In this document: positions 53,262-62,625 of the stretch, in pieces
Layout of the letters: each line of letters begins with the position of its first letter
Numbering within the stretch: the first letter of the stretch is position 1
Source: Rudanella paleaurantiibacter
GTDB taxonomy: Bacteria > Bacteroidota > Bacteroidia > Cytophagales > Spirosomataceae
DNA length: 64,000 nucleotides
NCBI RefSeq assembly: GCF_009184635.1
Contig: NZ_WELI01000002.1
Span: 310,001 to 374,000, forward strand
Direction: 5' to 3'
The notes under the pieces: generated by a model
Seen by the model: the letters and a program-made list of their open reading frames with translations, nothing else
What the model was told of the DNA's origin: nothing
Databases searched by the model: none
Position numbers and translations under genes: made by a program

Positions 53262-54035
53262 TCAAAAAAACATTTTTCGTTGAGAACCCCAGTATTTCAC
53301 CAATATGAACGCAAACAACATGCCGCCGATATGCGCAAAGTGGGCCACGTTGTCGGACTGGGCCTGATACAAACCCGAGTACACCTCATAGGCTCCGTAG
53401 AACAGAACGAGATACTTTGCCTTGACCGGTATAGGTGGAAACAACAAAAGCAACTCAGTGTTTGGAAACAACAGGCCAAACGCCATAATGACCCCAAAAA
53501 TAGCACCCGAAGCCCCCACCATGGGCGAATCAATCAGGCGCTCCCAGCGCCCATTGACAAAGCTAAGACTCTGTCGTTGAAAGGATTGATTATCCGGATT
53601 TTTTGTGTACGCATCAATAAATCCTTCCAACTGATCGTAAGCCGCACTGGCCTGACTCTCCACAAATCCCCAGAATGCGTCGGGTGTTGGGTTGGCCCGG
53701 TACTCTTCGACCAGCGCATACACCCGGCTCATTTCGTAATAATTAACACCGAGATACAGCAACGCTGCTCCCAGACCGCAGAACATATAAAAAAACAAAA
53801 ACCGCCGGGAGCCCCAGACGCGCTCCAGCATGGGCCCAAACACAAACAACCCGATCATGTTGCTGAATATGTGCCCGAAGCCCGCGTGCAGAAACATGTG
53901 CGTCAGGAATTGCAACGGCTGAAACTTATCCGACAGAAACGAGTGTAGCCCGAATTGTTCAATCACTGGCTGTGAGGTAAACACAAACGCCAATACATTC
54001 AGCAGAATAAGGGTACGGACTACCGGTGTCAGCAT
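53262..54035 (-). CDS. Rhomboid-family intramembrane serine protease, first of a pair
   Basis: A 257-aa rhomboid protease. Catalytic Ser in MVGASGAIFGVIMAFG, His in VAHFAHIGGMLFAFIL, and helix 2 HAGFGHIFSNMIGLFVFGP. Between helices 3 and 4 a long soluble insertion (about 95-165: VYALVEEYRANPTPDAFWGF and on, to QSLSFVNGRWERL) is unusual. Its stop is three bases before the next rhomboid's start. It lies downstream of mutL on the same strand, with a 33-base gap. Confidence 0.93.
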   Translation of the reverse strand: MLTPVVRTLILLNVLAFVFTSQPVIEQFGLHSFLSDKFQPLQFLTHMFLHAGFGHIFSNMIGLFVFGPMLERVWGSRRFLFFYMFCGLGAALLYLGVNYYEMSRVYALVEEYRANPTPDAFWGFVESQASAAYDQLEGFIDAYTKNPDNQSFQRQSLSFVNGRWERLIDSPMVGASGAIFGVIMAFGLLFPNTELLLLFPPIPVKAKYLVLFYGAYEVYSGLYQAQSDNVAHFAHIGGMLFAFILVKYWGSQRKMFF

Positions 54036-54068
54036 ATCGAAGTATTCAATTTACGGTGTTTAACCCGA

Positions 54069-56171
54069 TTATAGTTTAAAAAGTCCCTGAATTTTATCCA
54101 ACGTCAACACGGTCGTAATCGGTTCGCCCGTGGGCGTGTAACCGGGCGTACTCGATGCGAATAGTTGATCGATCAGGGCTTTACTTTCCAGATCGCTCAG
54201 CCGGTTCTGATGCCGCAACGCCGACCGCCGGGCCAACGACCGCGCCAGAGCTTCCGACCGTTCGAGTTTAAGACGACCGGTATCGGCCCGGAGTTGCGCC
54301 AGCAGGTTTGAAAAAAGTTCTTCTTCGTTCTCGCCGGGCGTCAGAGCAGGTATGCCCCGGAGCACGAACGTATTGGCACCCAGCTCATCAAATTGAAATC
54401 CCACGCCCGTCAGCTCATCGCGAAGGTCGATAGCCAGTTGGTAATCGACCGCCGAAACGCTCACCGTTTTGGGAAACAGCAATTGCTGCGACGCGCCGTT
54501 GCGCTTGGTCAGAGCCGCGTGAAACTGATCGTACAGAATACGCTCATAGGCCCGGCGCTGATCGACCACCAGCACGCCCGATTTCACCGGCGCGAGTAAA
54601 TACCGACCCTGCACCTGCATGATGTGTCCACCCGCGTTGGGGCTTTCGAGCGTCGGCATGGGCTCAAATGGGATCTGGTTGGCCTTGCTACCCAGCGTGA
54701 GGGCATCAATGGCCTCGTGGGTTTCGCCACCCCCACCAGCTGGAGCGGCTACCGCTGGTGGTAGCCACTCGGCTGGCTCGTTCTGGCCTACCGAAGCACT
54801 CCCGGCTTCGTCACGATTCAACGCCCGAGCCCGCTCAATAATCAGGTTAGCATTGGCCGAAAGCGGTTTGGCCACGTCGGCCTTAGCCCCACCCGCGGAT
54901 GGGCCGCCCGTTCGTGGGCCGCCCTCTCGTGGGCCGCCCGCTTCAAACTGACTCGCATTTGGCGGAAACTGATCGAACCGGGGAGCCGACAGGGGCTTCT
55001 CAGGGGTGTTGGACTCACGTGCACTCGTATGCCCCAGCCCTCCGCTCGCCCAGGCGGGCATCACAGGACGCGGCAGGTCAGAACCCGGTTTGTCGGTCGC
55101 ATCGGGACTCCGACGGTCGCGGGCGCTGTTCTGACTGCTCAGGAAATTGACGTTGGAGTCGAAATCGAGCGAGGGCGAGAGGTTGTACACCCCCATTGCC
55201 TTCCGAACGGCGGCCATCATAATGGCGTACACCGACCGCTCGTCGTCGAACTTGATCTCAGTTTTGGTGGGGTGGATATTGATGTCGATATGCGAAGGGT
55301 CGATATCGATGAATAAGACGTAAAACGGGTGGTAATTGTCGGGCAGGGTGCCTTCATAAGCCCCCAGCACGGCATGGTGCAGGTAATTGTGCTTAATGAA
55401 CCGGTTGTTTACGAAGAAGTACTGCTCGTTGCGGGTTTTCTTGGCCGATTCGGGCTTGCCAATGTAGCCGCGCACGGTTACGTAGGGGGTTTGCTCTTCG
55501 CAATACGCCATTTGGTCGCGGTAGCCCTTGCCAAACATGTCGACAATTCGGCGGCTGAGCTTACCCGAGGGCAGGTTAAACACTTCGCGGTCGTCCTGGA
55601 ACAGCGAAAAAGCAACCTCCGGGTGGGCCAGCGCCACGCGCTGAAACTCATCCAGAATATGCCGCATCTCCACCGAGTTCGACTTGAGGAAGTTGCGCCG
55701 GGCGGGCACGTTGAAAAATAAATTTTTCACCAACAGATTGGTCCCCGGCAAACACGAAATCTGCTCCTGCGCTTTAATCTCCGAGCCTTCAATCCGAACG
55801 AGTGTACCCAGTTCTTCGGCGGCCCGGCGGGTGCGCATTTCAACCTGAGCTACGGCCGCAATCGACGCCAGGGCTTCGCCCCGAAACCCCATCGTTTTGA
55901 TCCGAAACAGATCGTCAGACGAGCGGATCTTCGACGTTGCGTGCCGCTCAAAACTCATGCGCGCGTCGGTCTCGGTCATACCCGCCCCGTCGTCGATCAC
56001 CTGCACCAGCGTTCGGCCGGCATCCCGCACGACCAGCTGCACTGATTTAGCACCGGCATCTACCGAGTTTTCGAGCAACTCTTTCACCACCGACGCGGGC
56101 CGCTGTACCACCTCACCAGCGGCAATCTGGTTGGCAATCGAGTCGGGTAGAAGCTGTATGACGTTATGCAT
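54069..56171 (-). CDS. mutL: DNA mismatch-repair protein MutL
   Basis: A 700-aa mismatch-repair coordinator. The GHKL ATPase motifs are all seen: LPDSIANQIAAGEVVQRPAS, KELLENSVDAGAKSV, VIDDGAGM, SFERHATSKI and GFRGEALASIAAVA. The linker (about 370-500) is disordered and carries GGPREGGPRTGGPSAGG repeats. The C-terminal dimerisation domain follows (ILYDQFHAALTKRNGASQQ and on). The endonuclease motif (DQHAxxExxxYE) is degenerate (VVDQRRAYERILYDQF), so nicking activity cannot be assumed. The ATG at 56171 is the family start (MHNVIQLLPDSIANQIAAGE); further upstream is repeat DNA. Confidence 0.95.
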   Translation of the reverse strand: MHNVIQLLPDSIANQIAAGEVVQRPASVVKELLENSVDAGAKSVQLVVRDAGRTLVQVIDDGAGMTETDARMSFERHATSKIRSSDDLFRIKTMGFRGEALASIAAVAQVEMRTRRAAEELGTLVRIEGSEIKAQEQISCLPGTNLLVKNLFFNVPARRNFLKSNSVEMRHILDEFQRVALAHPEVAFSLFQDDREVFNLPSGKLSRRIVDMFGKGYRDQMAYCEEQTPYVTVRGYIGKPESAKKTRNEQYFFVNNRFIKHNYLHHAVLGAYEGTLPDNYHPFYVLFIDIDPSHIDINIHPTKTEIKFDDERSVYAIMMAAVRKAMGVYNLSPSLDFDSNVNFLSSQNSARDRRSPDATDKPGSDLPRPVMPAWASGGLGHTSARESNTPEKPLSAPRFDQFPPNASQFEAGGPREGGPRTGGPSAGGAKADVAKPLSANANLIIERARALNRDEAGSASVGQNEPAEWLPPAVAAPAGGGGETHEAIDALTLGSKANQIPFEPMPTLESPNAGGHIMQVQGRYLLAPVKSGVLVVDQRRAYERILYDQFHAALTKRNGASQQLLFPKTVSVSAVDYQLAIDLRDELTGVGFQFDELGANTFVLRGIPALTPGENEEELFSNLLAQLRADTGRLKLERSEALARSLARRSALRHQNRLSDLESKALIDQLFASSTPGYTPTGEPITTVLTLDKIQGLFKL

Positions 56172-56183
56172 AGTTAGGAATGC

Positions 56184-56238
56184 GTAATGATGAATGCGTA
56201 ATGATGAATTTAGTACCGCATTACGCATTCATCATTAC
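56184..56238. repeat. 20-bp perfect hairpin between the TonB receptor gene and mutL
   Basis: Arms 56184-56203 and 56219-56238 are perfectly complementary over 20 bases with a 15-base loop. The words are GTAATGATGAATGC. It lies 4 bases beyond the receptor stop and 13 bases before the mutL start on the minus strand. Confidence 0.85.
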
Positions 56239-56241
56239 ACA

Positions 56242-58710
56242 TTAGAATCGCAGTGGCACCACAACCTTAATGCTGGCGTTCCGACCCATGTTGTACACGC
56301 CAAGCCGCCCGGTCGCCGGGTTCTCCCCGAAATATTTCAACCGGTTCTGATGGCTTTGGTACGCACGGTCGAGCAGGTTATTGATCGAAACATACACCGA
56401 AAATCGGGTTTGGCCATCTTTTCCCACCACATCGGCACCAGCTCCTATATTCCATAACGTAAAAGCAGGCGTTGGCGTTTCGGTTCCGAACGCTAATAAT
56501 GCCTGATTCTGTGCCTGATTATACTCGACTTCGGTTTGGGCATACGCATTTCGCAAGGCGCGGCCCAGCTCGGTTCGGGTTAGCTTAGCCTGTACAATAG
56601 TGCGCGGGGGCGGCAAAAACGGCAGATACCGTGCCGAATCGCCCTGAGCCGACAAATTTCGCGAACGCACCAACGAGTACGTTCCCGACAAATGAAGCCA
56701 TTTGGCCCCGGCCGGGTTGTACACAAGCTGAGCCTCGGCCCCGTACAAAACGGCATTGCCCTGCACGTAGCGGTAGGTCAGAATCGGCCGGGCCGGGTCT
56801 ACGATGGAGTCTTGCCCCAACCGGTTCAGGACTTTTTCGGAGTACGTATAATTCTGGATTCCGTTACGGAACAAACTCGCCGTGATCGAAAGCTCCGGCG
56901 TTTCGTAAACCACACCCAAATCGCTCTGGAATGAGGTTTCGGACTTCAGATTAGGGTTACCAATTTCGTACCGAAACGTACCGGCATGCTCACCATTGGC
57001 CGACAGTTCGGGCGTTGAGGGCGCCCGGAAGCCCCGTGCCAGGTTGGCCTTCACGGTCAGTTTGGGCGTCACAGCGTACGAAGCCCCCAGGCTCGCTGTC
57101 GGGTTGGCGTAGGTTTTGTCCAGACCAGCAAACCGCACCGCCCGGTTGGTACCATTGGTCTCGGTAAACGCACCTGACTCATCCACATAGAGCGGGTTTA
57201 TCTGCATCCGGCGCACATCGACCCGCACTCCGCCATTAACCGTGAGCCGGTCGGTTTTTTTCTGGAAAAATGCCACCGCTCCGTTATCAAGCGACCCATA
57301 ACCAGGGTACAGGACTTCGAGACCCCAGTTCTGGTTCTTTTGCCACAATCCGCTTGTGCCCACCGTAAACTCCCAGCCATTGCGGGCTTCCATAAAGTAC
57401 TTCAGATCGTAGTACACGTTTTGCAGGAAGAAATACAGCGCCGGCTGGCCGGGCGTGAGCGTACTGGCAAACTCCTGCCGCCGGTTTTGGCTGTAGCTCA
57501 CCACCGCCGACAGGTTGCCCCGACCAATACGGGCAAAGGTATTCCACGACAACTTAGTGTGGTTCAGATTCTGGTAATTGGCCGGATTAATGGCGCGGCT
57601 CCGCAACTCGGCATCCGACACGGGTGCTACGTCTTCGGTGGTTTCATTGACCCGCACCAGTTTCACAAACCGGCCCGTACGGTCGCGCTCACCCGTTACA
57701 ATGTTGATGTCCTGATGCCAGTTGGAGAAATTGAGCTGCGAATACCCCCATTTCCGGCTAATGCCAACGGCCCCGTTCACGTCCATCTCGCGGTATGCTG
57801 AGCCGTACACCCGCCCGTCGAAGCGGTTGCGGTAGTTGCCCGCACTTTTGCCACTTACGCGCAACCGGGCGTACACCCCTTTCTGACCGGTTGTTTCCAT
57901 CATGGCCGAGAGTCCCAGCATCCCGTTGTTGCTCTGATAGTTGGTCATAATCTGCCCCTGCGTGACGCCCGGCTGCGGAGGGCGTGCCGAGATCAGGCTC
58001 ATTACTCCGCCCAGTCCGTCGGAGCCGTACAGCAAGCTACCAGCTCCTTTGATAATCTCGTAACGGTCAATCGAGTACTCGTCAATTTGCAAGGCGTGTT
58101 CTTCGCCCCACTGATTATCTTCCTGCCGCACCCCATCGTGCACGGTGATGACCCGGTTAAAACCCAGCCCCCGAATCACGGGTTTCGACAGGCCCACCCC
58201 CGTTGAAATCTGCGACATACCGGGCAATTTCACCACCGCATCGACCAGGTTGGTCGAGGCCGTTTGGAGCCACTGCATTTTCGAGTATGTCATGATCGGG
58301 ATAGGGCTCTCTTTCACGGTAGAGCCCGTTGTCAGGCCCGTAACGACTACTTCGTTCAGTTGGGTGGCCTCCGTAGCCAGCATAAAATCGAACCGAGTGC
58401 TATCAGCCGAGAGCTGCACCCGGCGGGTAAGAGTTTTGTAGCCCACCAACCGCACCTCAACCGAGAGCGGGCCCATAGGCAAGCCCGGCAGCCGAAACCG
58501 GCCGAGCGTGTCGGTTGCGGCTCCTTTCTGGAGAGATGGTACAAAGATGGTAGCGCCAATGAGTGGCTCGCGGGTTTTCTGATCGGTCACCAGACCGTTC
58601 AGCACCGCATTACCGGCTAACGTAGTCGATTGAGCAATAACGTATTGGGGCAAGGTAAGGCCAAGCCAAAGAAGGCCCGCCGTCAGACAAAGCCGAAGAA
58701 GTGAATTCAT
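56242..58710 (-). CDS. TonB-dependent outer-membrane receptor, possibly metal-type
   Basis: An 822-aa receptor. A signal peptide (LCLTAGLLWLGLTLPQYVIA) precedes a carboxypeptidase-regulatory-like domain (about 38-115: LNGLVTDQKTREPLIGATIF). The plug (about 120-250) contains LNEVVVTG, KLPGMSQISTGVGLSKPVIRG and RYEIIKGAGSLLYGSDGLGG. The C-terminal barrel ends SIKVVVPLRF. The HDGVRQEDNQWGEEHALQID loop is like the His-containing loops of zinc/copper receptors. Its upstream partner is a small His-containing membrane protein. The metal assignment is inference. It ends just before the mutL hairpin. Confidence 0.9.
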   Translation of the reverse strand: MNSLLRLCLTAGLLWLGLTLPQYVIAQSTTLAGNAVLNGLVTDQKTREPLIGATIFVPSLQKGAATDTLGRFRLPGLPMGPLSVEVRLVGYKTLTRRVQLSADSTRFDFMLATEATQLNEVVVTGLTTGSTVKESPIPIMTYSKMQWLQTASTNLVDAVVKLPGMSQISTGVGLSKPVIRGLGFNRVITVHDGVRQEDNQWGEEHALQIDEYSIDRYEIIKGAGSLLYGSDGLGGVMSLISARPPQPGVTQGQIMTNYQSNNGMLGLSAMMETTGQKGVYARLRVSGKSAGNYRNRFDGRVYGSAYREMDVNGAVGISRKWGYSQLNFSNWHQDINIVTGERDRTGRFVKLVRVNETTEDVAPVSDAELRSRAINPANYQNLNHTKLSWNTFARIGRGNLSAVVSYSQNRRQEFASTLTPGQPALYFFLQNVYYDLKYFMEARNGWEFTVGTSGLWQKNQNWGLEVLYPGYGSLDNGAVAFFQKKTDRLTVNGGVRVDVRRMQINPLYVDESGAFTETNGTNRAVRFAGLDKTYANPTASLGASYAVTPKLTVKANLARGFRAPSTPELSANGEHAGTFRYEIGNPNLKSETSFQSDLGVVYETPELSITASLFRNGIQNYTYSEKVLNRLGQDSIVDPARPILTYRYVQGNAVLYGAEAQLVYNPAGAKWLHLSGTYSLVRSRNLSAQGDSARYLPFLPPPRTIVQAKLTRTELGRALRNAYAQTEVEYNQAQNQALLAFGTETPTPAFTLWNIGAGADVVGKDGQTRFSVYVSINNLLDRAYQSHQNRLKYFGENPATGRLGVYNMGRNASIKVVVPLRF

Positions 58711-58852
58711 GAAGAGTATGTTGCATGGTAAACAGTAAGAAACAGTTTATGGCATAGGTTCTCTGGCGCGCGACGTGGGAGTGCGCAGCCACAAGCCGTG
58801 CACCCATACGGGCCGTATGATCCATTACAATTCCATAAACAGAGGTGTGTAC

Positions 58853-59221
58853 CTACGCAACGGGCGGCCCCCGGAGCAGAAAAACGGCCAGCGTGGCTGG
58901 CTTGAACACAGAAGCCCGAAACAGCGGGGGCACGCTCAACAGGCTCAGCACAACCGGCAACAGCAACACAAAAAGTGAAGGTTGCCAGTCGGTGTAAAGC
59001 AAATGGCTCAGCGAGTCGAGCCAGATGATTTCCTGCTGGGTGTGATTGTTCGGCTGGTACGGATCGTCGCCAACCGGGATGTAGGGGTGCGCGTGACTAA
59101 CAACGGTACCGTCGGCCAGCCGGTGCGAGTGCTGGAAAACCACGCCGTTGATCAACATCAACAGGTGGAGCCCCAGCAACAGGCGGGCAATCGTCAGACG
59201 ATATGGGAAGGCGGATAGCAC
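58853..59221 (-). CDS. Small His-containing membrane protein
   Basis: A 122-aa protein with an N-terminal hydrophobic helix (IARLLLGLHLLMLINGVVF) and one or two C-terminal helices (PSLFVLLLPVVLSLLSVP). Between them is a His-rich segment: FQHSHRLADGTVVSHAHPY, then NNHTQQEIIWLDSLSHLLY. Similar small proteins sit beside metal-type TonB receptors in this phylum, which would fit binding of zinc or copper, but the function is not proved. The GTG at 59221 is the only plausible start: TACATTTG at 59250-59257 (minus) is a good -7 box 29 bases upstream. It lies 142 bases upstream of the receptor on the same strand. Confidence 0.75.
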   Translation of the reverse strand: MLSAFPYRLTIARLLLGLHLLMLINGVVFQHSHRLADGTVVSHAHPYIPVGDDPYQPNNHTQQEIIWLDSLSHLLYTDWQPSLFVLLLPVVLSLLSVPPLFRASVFKPATLAVFLLRGPPVA

Positions 59222-59249
59222 GTTTGGCTTGTCACAAAAGCTTATTACG

Positions 59250-59257
59250 CAAATGTA
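59250..59257 (-). promoter_or_regulatory. -7 box of the small membrane protein / TonB receptor operon
   Basis: On the minus strand TACATTTG matches TAnnTTTG exactly; the 4 bases at -33 spacing (ATTA) are weak. It fits transcription start about 20 bases before the GTG at 59221. Confidence 0.5.
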
Positions 59258-59480
59258 GTTAAGAAGCTGCTTGAATTAATCGCTTTGGTCTGCAAGGGCG
59301 TCTTTTGGCCCTTGGCGTCTCCATTTTTTAGGCCGTAGCACTGCTACGACCTAAAAAAGCGGATTGCCAATGACACAAAATCCAATCCTTACAGCCTCAG
59401 ATCGCTAATTCAAACAACTTCTAATAAACTGCGTTGTGGCCTTGTCGGTTTTGGCTTACCAGCATCACGAATTAAGTGGG

Positions 59481-59516
59481 CAAAAAAAGATGCCACACTC
59501 GATTGAGCGTGGCATC
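59481..59516 (-). terminator. Terminator after rnr
   Basis: Arms GATGCCACACTC (59489-59500) and GAGCGTGGCATC (59505-59516) pair over 12 bases with one wobble pair. In the minus direction a run of seven Ts follows. Confidence 0.85.
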
Positions 59517-59536
59517 GGCATTTACCTCAAGTATTT

Positions 59537-62062
59537 TTATCGGCGGCCCCGACCTCCGCGCCGGTTTTCGCCTTTGGGCGCGGCTTTATCGCGGCCCCGC
59601 TGCCGGCTAGCTTCGCGCAGGCCGGGCGCTTTGGGCTTCTTATCGGCTTTGTCACCCCGCCGGCCTGAATCCCGACGTGAACTACCTCCCCGGCGCGAGT
59701 CGCTCGTGAAGTCGAGGTCAGCGTCGGTGGCTCGTTTGCCGGTATCGCCTACTAAGGCAAAATCCATGCTCCGCCGGGCCAGGTTCGTTTCTTTCACCCG
59801 TACCTGAACGGCATCGCCGAAGGTAAACATCTTCTTCGAACGCCGACCAATGATTCGGTAGTTGTCTTTATCAAACTCGAAAAAGTCGCTCGTGAGGTCG
59901 CTCATTCTGACCAGTCCTTCGCAGCTATTTTCGGGAATCTCGACAAAAATACCGAACTCAGTAACCCCCGAAATAACCCCGTCGAACACCCGGTTGGGGT
60001 CCATGCGGCTCATAAACTCCACCTGCTTGTACTTGATACTCGCCCGCTCGGCTTCGGCAGCCGCCCGTTCGCGCTCCGACGCATGCCGACATTGATCTTC
60101 GACCGGTTCGGAATCAACCGAAGCCCCTTTGTCGAGGTAATGCTGCAACAGCCGGTGGGCCATCATGTCGGGGTACCGACGAATAGGCGATGTAAAGTGC
60201 GAATACCGCGTGAAACCCAACCCAAAGTGGCCCAGATCCTGGGTGCTGTAACGGGCTTTCGACATGGTCCGAACGGCAAGCTGTTGAAGCATATTCTGCT
60301 CCGGCCGCCCTTCAATAGCGTCCATAAACTGGTTCATCGACCGCGACAACTGATCGGGATCATCAACCGTCAGCTTAAAACCAAGCCGTTTGGCAAAATC
60401 CGACAGTACGCGCAGCTTCTCTTCGTCGGGGCCTTCGTGCACCCGGTACACCATTGTATTGGGTTTCCCCTTGGTCGACAGGCGATGCACAAACTCGGCT
60501 ACCCGCTTGTTGGCCAACAGCATAAACTCTTCAATGAGCTTGTGTGCATCTTTGCGAATTTTGGGCCGCACGGCAATCGGAACCCCGTTTTCGTCGAGTT
60601 CAAACTTTACCTCAGGCGTTTCGAAGTTGATGGCTCCGTTCCGGAATCGTTCGGCGCGTAGCTTGTGCGCGAGGGTGTTGAGCAACCGCAGTTCTTCCAC
60701 GTAATCGCCCGCGCCGGTATCCATAATGTCCTGCGCTTCTTCGTAAGCAAATCGGCGGTCGGAGTGAATCACCGTCCGACCAAACCACTCCTTCACGATC
60801 TTGGCCTCGGGCGAGAGCTCAAACACCGCCGAAAATGTCAGTTTATCCTCGTTGGGCCGGAGCGAACACAGGCCGTTCGACAGTTTTTCGGGCAGCATGG
60901 GTACCACCCGGTCTACCAGATAAACCGATGTGGCCCGATCAAATGCTTCGGCCTCGAGAGCCGTGCCGGGCGTGACGTAGTGCGTAACATCGGCAATGTG
61001 AACCCCAATTTCGTAGTTACCATTTTCGAGGTAATTGACCGACAGGGCATCGTCGAAGTCCTTGGCATCGACGGGGTCGATGGTAAAGGTCGTGACGGGG
61101 CGAAAATCGCGCCGTTTGGCAATTTCGGCGGCTGTAATCTGGGTCGGGATTTTCTCGGCATCGGCCTCTACCCCATCTGGAAAATCAAGCGGCAACCCAA
61201 ATTCGGCCAAAATAGCGTGCATTTCGGTGTTGTGCTGACCAGCCGCCCCCAGTACCGTAATCACCTCACCTTCGAGCCGATGGCGTCCGGTGGCATCTTC
61301 GGGGTACTTGGTGAGCCGGACAATTACCTTCTCGCCTTGCTTTGCCCCGCCAATTTTGTCGCCTGAAACATACACTTCATCGTACAAACGCCGGTTGTCG
61401 GGCTGCACGTAAGCGTATTTGCCCCACACGTCGATGGTGCCAACCAATTCGGTCCGGCCCCGCTCCACGATCTGCACAATACGGCCTTCCTGCCGCCGAC
61501 CCGACCGCCGGGCTCCGCGCCGACTACCGTCGCTAAACGCCACCACGCGCACTTTGTCGCCATCAATAGCACCGCCCATATCATCGGCCGATACCCAGAT
61601 GTCGGCGTCACGGTCGCGAGCCCCCGTACCGTTGTCGGTTAGCACCACAAACGCAAACTGTTCGTTCACGTGTTCTACAGTGCCCAGCAAGGTCTTTTGC
61701 TCGTCGCTTGCCCGGTACGCGCCTGTTTCGTCGAGGAGCAGCCGCCCCTCATCGATCAGTTCGCCAATAAGACCGTGCACCATCAGCTTCATCTTGCGGT
61801 CGCCAATCCCGAAATGATCCAGAACCTGCTGTTGCGAGAATGAAGACTCATTATTTATCTCGAAGAAAGCCGCGATATCAGCTTTTAATTCATCCAGAAA
61901 CGAGTCGGGGTTGCTCAACCGGGTTGATTTACCCCGTCGGTCGGCACCCTGTTCGCGAGCCCTGCCGCCCGATGCGCGGGCGATACTCGGCCGAACCGAC
62001 CCATCTGCCTGCCCCGACTGCGGCCGGGCGTATTCATTTTGTTTAGGTTTTTTACTTCTCAT
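59537..62062 (-). CDS. rnr: Ribonuclease R
   Basis: An 841-aa 3'-to-5' exoribonuclease of the RNB/RNase II family that degrades structured RNA. The N-terminal winged-helix (about 55-115) is followed by cold-shock domains (about 120-280). The RNB catalytic core has RRDFRPVTTFTIDPVDAKDFDDALSV, with the metal-binding aspartates. An S1 domain follows (VFDGVISGVTEFGIFVEIPENSCEGLVRM). Both ends are disordered and basic (RSKKPKQNEYARPQ at the start; RRGGSSRRDSGRRGDKADKK and a Gly/Arg tail at the end), typical of RNase R. Terminator directly downstream. Confidence 0.96.
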   Translation of the reverse strand: MRSKKPKQNEYARPQSGQADGSVRPSIARASGGRAREQGADRRGKSTRLSNPDSFLDELKADIAAFFEINNESSFSQQQVLDHFGIGDRKMKLMVHGLIGELIDEGRLLLDETGAYRASDEQKTLLGTVEHVNEQFAFVVLTDNGTGARDRDADIWVSADDMGGAIDGDKVRVVAFSDGSRRGARRSGRRQEGRIVQIVERGRTELVGTIDVWGKYAYVQPDNRRLYDEVYVSGDKIGGAKQGEKVIVRLTKYPEDATGRHRLEGEVITVLGAAGQHNTEMHAILAEFGLPLDFPDGVEADAEKIPTQITAAEIAKRRDFRPVTTFTIDPVDAKDFDDALSVNYLENGNYEIGVHIADVTHYVTPGTALEAEAFDRATSVYLVDRVVPMLPEKLSNGLCSLRPNEDKLTFSAVFELSPEAKIVKEWFGRTVIHSDRRFAYEEAQDIMDTGAGDYVEELRLLNTLAHKLRAERFRNGAINFETPEVKFELDENGVPIAVRPKIRKDAHKLIEEFMLLANKRVAEFVHRLSTKGKPNTMVYRVHEGPDEEKLRVLSDFAKRLGFKLTVDDPDQLSRSMNQFMDAIEGRPEQNMLQQLAVRTMSKARYSTQDLGHFGLGFTRYSHFTSPIRRYPDMMAHRLLQHYLDKGASVDSEPVEDQCRHASERERAAAEAERASIKYKQVEFMSRMDPNRVFDGVISGVTEFGIFVEIPENSCEGLVRMSDLTSDFFEFDKDNYRIIGRRSKKMFTFGDAVQVRVKETNLARRSMDFALVGDTGKRATDADLDFTSDSRRGGSSRRDSGRRGDKADKKPKAPGLREASRQRGRDKAAPKGENRRGGRGRR

Positions 62063-62158
62063 TATCTTAAAAAATGTAGCATGAGTATAGCTACGCGCAC
62101 CTCAGGCGGTTCCGCTACCAGGCGGGTATGCCGACGTGCATTCATGCCTACTCATCGT

Positions 62159-62566
62159 TTACTCGTGCAGGATTCCCTCAAGCCCACCAAGGGCCGGAAC
62201 CGGCACCAGATTATCCTCCACAATACTATCAGGAACAAAGATGAATTTTTTATCAAAAATTTGATTATCAATAAAATAACTCACCCAATATTCATTATTC
62301 AGATGAAACACATTGGGCATAATGGTTTCAATTAACTGATGTTCGCCCGGCTCAATTTGCGGGAAAAAGTGCCGAAGTGTAGAGGTCTTCAGCTTTTCAT
62401 CATTTTGTTCGCCGTACCCCTGCGAGGTCACAAACACCGTATGGATGGGCACTTCGTTCTGGTTGATGAGGAAAACCTGCCAATCGTACTCGTTTACCTC
62501 ATTCAATTTCCGCGCCACAACAACCTGTATCTTCTCAACTGGCAAAAAAGGAATGTCTTTTTTCAT
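62159..62566 (-). CDS. Conserved hypothetical protein, 135 aa
   Basis: A soluble protein with no signal peptide: MKKDIPFLPVEKIQVVVARK. Alternating strands and turns follow: YDWQVFLINQNEVPIHTVFV, SQGYGEQNDEKLKTSTLRHF, IEPGEHQLIETIMPNVFHLN and NEYWVSYFIDNQIFDKKFIF. It reads like one beta-sandwich. I do not recognise a named family. It lies alone between rnr and lipB on the same strand; a 59-base gap separates it from lipB. Confidence 0.75.
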   Translation of the reverse strand: MKKDIPFLPVEKIQVVVARKLNEVNEYDWQVFLINQNEVPIHTVFVTSQGYGEQNDEKLKTSTLRHFFPQIEPGEHQLIETIMPNVFHLNNEYWVSYFIDNQIFDKKFIFVPDSIVEDNLVPVPALGGLEGILHE

Positions 62567-62625
62567 GCTACCTCACCCTTCTCTCTCTCCATTGTCGGAA
62601 GAAAGATCAGGGAAATTCTGTTTCA

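Larger units (their letters stand above)
59222..59536. other. Gene-free interval between rnr and the small membrane protein
   Basis: 315 bases with no gene. It holds the promoter at 59250, a hairpin (TTTTTTAGGCCGTAGCA at 59324-59340 against TGCTACGACCTAAAAAA at 59342-59358, one mismatch), and the rnr terminator at 59481. Confidence 0.6.
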
